Shown piece by piece: positions 60,897 through 64,000 of a DNA stretch of 64,000 nucleotides. Under the pieces are notes generated by a model. The model was not told the origin of the DNA and made no database searches. It worked only from the letters and a program-made list of their open reading frames with translations. The position numbers and the translations under genes are program-made. The DNA comes from Heyndrickxia ginsengihumi (GTDB taxonomy: Bacteria; Bacillota; Bacilli; Bacillales; Bacillaceae_C): positions 124,001-188,000 of the forward strand of contig NZ_JAAIWK010000001.1 of NCBI RefSeq assembly GCF_011008565.1. The letters run 5' to 3'. The stretch's first letter is position 1. Every line of letters begins with the position of its first letter.

Positions 60897-62367
60897 TGCG
60901 TTAATCATTATATTCGCTGTTATTGTATTATCAATTTTGCTAGGCATTCGCGCTAAAAAAGGGAAAGACATGAGCCTCGAACAATGGTCTGTTGGTGGCA
61001 GAGGCTTTGGTTCACTCTTTGTCTTTCTACTAATGGCTGGAGAAATTTATACGACTTTTACATTTTTAGGCGGCAGTGGCTGGGCCTACGGAACAGGTGG
61101 TCCAACTTACTACATTATCTCATATGGAGCAATCTCCTATATTTTATCTTATTTCCTCTTACCAAAGATTTGGAAATACGCTAAGGAAAACGATCTTCTA
61201 TCACAATCTGACTTCTTTGTAGCAAAATATAATAGTCCTTATTTAGGTATCTTTGTTTCATTGATCGGTGTTGTCGGAATGGTCCCTTATTTTATTACCC
61301 AACTGAAAGGATTAGGACTTATCGTCTCACAAGCATCATATGGAAGCATTTCACCAACTACTGCAATCTGGATTGGCGCAATAGCTGTAACCATTTATGT
61401 TATGATTTCTGGAATACATGGTTCTGCATGGACCGCTATTGCAAAAGACTTTCTAATTCTTGCCATTGTTCTATTTTTAGGAATTTATTTACCAGTTCAC
61501 TACTACGGTGGTATTCATCAAATGTTTGAAGCCATCCAAGCAAAAAAACCAGAATTTTTAGCTCTTCCTCAGCAAGGGCAAAGTGCTTCTTGGTTCATCT
61601 CAACAGTGTTATTAACAGCATTCGGATTTTATATGTGGCCGCACACATTCGGATCTTCTTATTCAGCAAAAAACGCCAATGTTTTCCGAAAAAATGCAGT
61701 CATTATGCCATTATATTCACTTATCTTACTATTTGTTTTCTTCGTAGGATTTGCCGCCATCTTGAAAGTCCCCGGGTTAACAGGCGGAGATACAGATTTA
61801 GCTTTATTAAAAATTTCAATTAAAACATTTGATCCATGGCTCATCGGCATAATCGGAGCAGCAGGCGTCTTAACCGCACTTGTGCCAGGCTCATTAATAC
61901 TTATGTCCTCAGCAACTCTGTTATCAAAAAATATTTACAAAGTGTTACATCCTAAAGCTTCAGATAAACAAGTAGAGAGAACAGCAAAATGGTTAGTACC
62001 TGTCGTAGCTTTAATTACTGTATATTATACAATTAATGGTGGAGATACCATTGTTGCCTTGCTCCTTATGGGCTATAGTCTTGTAACACAGCTTTTCCCA
62101 GCATTATTATTTAGTCTAATGAAAAATAATTTTGTAACAAAGTATGGTGCTTTTGCCGGAATGGCCACTGGTGTTGCAGCCGTTGCTTACGTAACGATTT
62201 CAAATAATACTGTTGGAACATTATTGCCCTTCTTGCCGCAAGTCGTTAAAGATCTAAATGTAGGTATCATTGCAATGATCATCAATTTATTTTTCCTTGT
62301 CGTTGTAAGCTTAGCAACAAAGCCACTGATGGCCTCCCAGCCAACAACTATAGAAATACAAAAATAA
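60889..62367 (+). CDS. Sodium:solute symporter family transporter (YhjB-like)
   Basis: The 492-residue SSS-family protein has 13 helices. Typical stretches are EQWSVGGRGFGSLFVFLLMAGEIYTTFTFLGG (as two pieces around ~28-60), GWAYGTGGPTYY, and LVPGSLILMSSATLLSKNIYK near 335-355, where the Na2 site residues lie. It follows the DUF3311 gene as in B. subtilis yhjCB. Substrate is probably an acyl amino acid or related carboxylate, inferred from the M20 hydrolase in the operon. GAAAGGAAG lies upstream of ATG 60889. Confidence 0.88.
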   Translation: MNSALIIIFAVIVLSILLGIRAKKGKDMSLEQWSVGGRGFGSLFVFLLMAGEIYTTFTFLGGSGWAYGTGGPTYYIISYGAISYILSYFLLPKIWKYAKENDLLSQSDFFVAKYNSPYLGIFVSLIGVVGMVPYFITQLKGLGLIVSQASYGSISPTTAIWIGAIAVTIYVMISGIHGSAWTAIAKDFLILAIVLFLGIYLPVHYYGGIHQMFEAIQAKKPEFLALPQQGQSASWFISTVLLTAFGFYMWPHTFGSSYSAKNANVFRKNAVIMPLYSLILLFVFFVGFAAILKVPGLTGGDTDLALLKISIKTFDPWLIGIIGAAGVLTALVPGSLILMSSATLLSKNIYKVLHPKASDKQVERTAKWLVPVVALITVYYTINGGDTIVALLLMGYSLVTQLFPALLFSLMKNNFVTKYGAFAGMATGVAAVAYVTISNNTVGTLLPFLPQVVKDLNVGIIAMIINLFFLVVVSLATKPLMASQPTTIEIQK

Positions 62368-62377
62368 AGACATTACG

Positions 62378-62416
62378 AAAGAGGTTAAGAATGTCCCCAT
62401 TCTTAACCTCTTTTTA
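62378..62416 (+). terminator. Terminator of the amidohydrolase-symporter operon
   Basis: AAAGAGGTTAAGAATG (62378-62393) and CATTCTTAACCTCTTT (62398-62413) form a perfect 16-bp stem with a 4-base loop and T-run. Confidence 0.93.
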
Positions 62417-62454
62417 ATTAGCATGCATATGCTGTCTGTTCGTTTACATGATGA

Positions 62455-62556
62455 TTTTGCTACAGAAGTCGCTATCCGCGAGCTGCCTGCGAGATCTCAC
62501 GCAGACACGATAATCCCGCAGGACTCTCCCCCTTCCGCCTCAATCAACAAGTAATA
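62455..62556. repeat. GC-rich intergenic repeat element, second clear copy
   Basis: GTCGCTATCCGCGAGCTGC, GCGAGATCTCACGCAG, AATCCCGCAGGACTCTCCC and CAATCAACAAG follow the order of the element at 39494-39612. The GC content is far above the flanks. Confidence 0.65.
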
Positions 62557-62613
62557 AATGTAATATTGAATCATAAGAATAAAGTTTTTACTTTATTTTT
62601 ATAATTAACAAAC

Positions 62614-63114
62614 TTAGCGGTTATCTACTTTCTCCGGATAAAGATCATGATTCATTAAGCGGAACTGTGCCATCTCTTCATATTTTGTTCCTGGCTTACC
62701 GTAGTTGCACCAAGGGTCGATAGAAATTCCACCGCGTGGTGTGAATTTACCCCAAACCTCAATATAACGCGGGTCTAATAATTGAATTAAATCGTTCATA
62801 ATAATATTTACACAATCCTCATGGAAATCTCCATGATTTCTAAAGCTAAACAAATAAAGCTTAAGTGATTTACTTTCAACTATCTTTTTATCAGGGATAT
62901 AAGAAATATACATCGTTGCAAAATCCGGCTGATGTGTCAATGGACATAAACTTGTAAACTCAGGGCAATTAAACTTCACAAAATAATCACGATCTGAATG
63001 GAGATTATCTACCGCTTCCAACACTTCAGGTGCGTAATCAAAACTGTATTGTGTATTTTGATTTCCTAGTAACGTTAAATCTTTCAATCCTTCTTCTTGC
63101 TTTCTTCCAGACAT
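62614..63114 (-). CDS. queF: NADPH-dependent 7-cyano-7-deazaguanine reductase
   Basis: The 166-residue unimodular QueF reduces the nitrile preQ0 to the amine preQ1 in queuosine synthesis. The nucleophile is Cys57 in [15 protein letters not shown], with Asp64 as acid; [20 protein letters not shown] is the substrate/NADPH segment. A preQ1-I riboswitch and an additional hairpin over the ribosome site lie upstream. No queCDE genes are adjacent, so it is separately transcribed. Confidence 0.95.
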   Translation of the reverse strand: MSGRKQEEGLKDLTLLGNQNTQYSFDYAPEVLEAVDNLHSDRDYFVKFNCPEFTSLCPLTHQPDFATMYISYIPDKKIVESKSLKLYLFSFRNHGDFHEDCVNIIMNDLIQLLDPRYIEVWGKFTPRGGISIDPWCNYGKPGTKYEEMAQFRLMNHDLYPEKVDNR

Positions 63115-63121
63115 AAAAAAA

Positions 63122-63159
63122 CCTCCTCTAAAAATGTTCCCGTCATTTTTATAGAAGAG
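63122..63159 (-). promoter_or_regulatory. Hairpin sequestering the queF ribosome site
   Basis: On the minus strand CTCTTCT-AT-AAAAATG pairs with CATTTTTAGAGGAG, giving a 14-bp stem with a two-base bulge. The second arm contains the AGGAGG Shine-Dalgarno of queF, so translation should be blocked when it forms. Confidence 0.65.
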
Positions 63160-63196
63160 TTCGTTCGACCCTATAAACTAAAAGAAAAACAAAGAA

Positions 63197-63267
63197 GCCA
63201 CATCCATATGGATATGGCGTATATGCTATCCATAGTTTTTTATAGAGGGTTTCAGCTATGAACCTCT
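63197..63267 (-). promoter_or_regulatory. preQ1-I riboswitch with terminator
   Basis: The minus strand reads AGAGGTTC-ATAGC-TGAAACCCTCT, then ATAAAAAACTATGG, which matches the preQ1 class I consensus (AGAGGTTC..AGC...CCCTCT..AAAAAACTA) at 63229-63267. It is followed by GCCATATCC-ATAT-GGATGTGGC (63197-63218) and TTCTTTGTTTTT, a terminator that overlaps the pseudoknot end. preQ1 binding should switch off queF. Confidence 0.9.
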
Positions 63268-63431
63268 TCATGTACGAGTACTGTAATTATATATTAAAAA
63301 ATACTTTCACATACGTCAACAATCTAGCCAAAAAGGGACATAAATAACACCTTAAAAGCAATCATTCATTTGAGTAAAATAGCACATACATTGACATAAT
63401 AATCTTGATTTAAAAAAAGGAGGGTACAAAA

Positions 63432-63869
63432 ATGTCTTTAAATCCTTATGATCCATTTAGGCATCTATCTAACATTAGATCAGATTTCGAACAATTCTTC
63501 CCTAATTTCCCATCTGCATTTGGAAATGATTTCTCAGTTGGCGGAATTAGAGTAGATGTACATGAAACAGCAAACGAAGTAGTCGCAACATGTGATATTC
63601 CTGGAATCGAAAAGAAAGAAGATATCCATATTGAAATTGAAAAAGATACTTTAAAAGTAAGTGGTACAGTAAACAAAACAAATGAAACAAGTGAAAAAAA
63701 TATGCATAGACAAGAACGTTTTGTCGGCCACTTCCAACGTTCCATCTCACTTCCGACACCTGTTGCTAGTGAAGGAGTAAAAGCTTCTTATAAAAACGGC
63801 GTCCTTGAAGTAAGAATGCCAAAATTAACACATCATGAGCAGAAAAAGATTGATATAGACTTTCATTAA
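63432..63869 (+). CDS. Small heat shock protein Hsp20
   Basis: The 145-residue protein has an alpha-crystallin domain (~38-140): VDVHETANEVVATCDIPGI, ERFVGHFQRSISLP and the A-x-x-x-x-GVL-type motif YKNGVLEVRMPK. It is an ATP-independent holdase chaperone. The ribosome site AAGGAGGG precedes the ATG. I see no CIRCE or CtsR site upstream; TTGACA (63392-63397) could be a -35 element. Confidence 0.92.
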   Translation: MSLNPYDPFRHLSNIRSDFEQFFPNFPSAFGNDFSVGGIRVDVHETANEVVATCDIPGIEKKEDIHIEIEKDTLKVSGTVNKTNETSEKNMHRQERFVGHFQRSISLPTPVASEGVKASYKNGVLEVRMPKLTHHEQKKIDIDFH

Positions 63870-63871
63870 AT

Positions 63872-63926
63872 ATTTCTCATAAAGATACCCCGCATCTCTT
63901 AGACGCGGGGTATCTTTATGAGAAAT
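63872..63926. terminator. Long perfect palindrome between convergent genes
   Basis: A 22-bp perfect stem joins 63872-63893 with 63905-63926 around an 11-base loop. The inner AAAGATACCCCGC/GCGGGGTATCTTT makes a conventional terminator core. It separates hsp20 from the convergent partial gene at the right edge. Confidence 0.9.
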
Positions 63927-63941
63927 AAGTTATGGACTGCC

Positions 63942-64000
63942 CTATTCATTTAAGGCAGCGCTAATTGTTTGACGAGTAATGTTCCAATGGGATGCATTCC
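63942..64000 (-). CDS. 3' end of a Fis-type helix-turn-helix regulator, cut off by window edge
   Basis: The last 18 codons on the minus strand, before a TAG at 63942-63944, read SHWNITRQTISAALNE at the end. This fits the recognition part of a Fis-family helix-turn-helix (compare LGISRQTLYRKLKE), which forms the C-terminus of sigma-54-dependent activators. The other two frames give no such match. The gene continues outside the window, so the call is tentative. Confidence 0.45.
   Translation of the reverse strand, partial: NASHWNITRQTISAALNE

Noticed and set aside
63270-63431. CIRCE or CtsR heat-shock operator before hsp20
   Set aside because: Neither the TTAGCACTC-N9-GAGTGCTAA dyad nor the GGTCAAA tandem is present.
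1-64000. Transposases, integrases, phage genes, CRISPR arrays, tRNA or rRNA genes
   Set aside because: I looked for typical motifs, regular repeat-spacer units and structured RNA genes and saw none.

Overview
This window looks like a chromosomal segment of an AT-rich, endospore-former-type Firmicute (Bacillaceae or a close relative). Gene families and order recall Bacillus: cidR/cidAB, a yhbDEF run, PyrR-attenuated pyrP, SAM riboswitches on metNPQ, a GntR operator matching the Bacillus gnt operator, lytST, an artPQR-type ABC system, pepT, queF and an asnB-type synthetase. Strong Shine-Dalgarno sites (GGAGG/AAAGG) and many hairpin terminators let most starts and operon ends be assigned. I see no tRNA, rRNA, CRISPR array, transposase or phage gene. 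The genus is inference only.

Layout. 1-10 kb: 3' end of a LytTR regulator, ybaK and a nucleotidase, cidBA with divergent cidR, asnB, a DUF1646 transporter, an ATP-grasp ligase and a SAM-riboswitch-controlled flavin monooxygenase. 10-16 kb: a heterodimeric ABC multidrug exporter under a MarR regulator, then a second MarR gene with a small zinc-ribbon protein. 16-32 kb: polar amino acid ABC uptake, a split Thr/Ser exporter, ilvE, nupC, a HAD phosphatase, cstA-lytT-lytS, metNPQ behind a second SAM riboswitch, and a ylmA-like ATPase. 32-34.5 kb: a complete-looking ParM/ParR partition module with an array of GTAAAC/GCAAAC repeats. 34.5-44 kb: MATE exporter, glcU and nitroreductase, pepT, a 47-codon gene, an MFS exporter, a short MetE-like methyltransferase, pyrP. 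44-49 kb: a gntR-led idonate/ketogluconate-type operon. 48.7-54.5 kb: PadR-DUF1700-DUF4097 cassette and yhbDEF with an MFS exporter. 54.6-64 kb: pyruvate oxidase, a CLC protein lacking the gating glutamate, rpiA, an M20 amidohydrolase with a sodium-solute symporter, queF behind a preQ1 riboswitch, hsp20, and the 3' end of a Fis-type HTH gene.

Themes. Several loci concern pyruvate and overflow metabolism: cidABR, lytST beside cstA (comparable to the E. coli BtsSR/BtsT pair), pyruvate oxidase with a candidate cre site, and a LytTR gene at the left edge. A second theme is sulfur and methionine supply (two SAM riboswitches, metNPQ, a MetE-like enzyme). The least expected element is the ParMRC-like module in an otherwise core-metabolic region.
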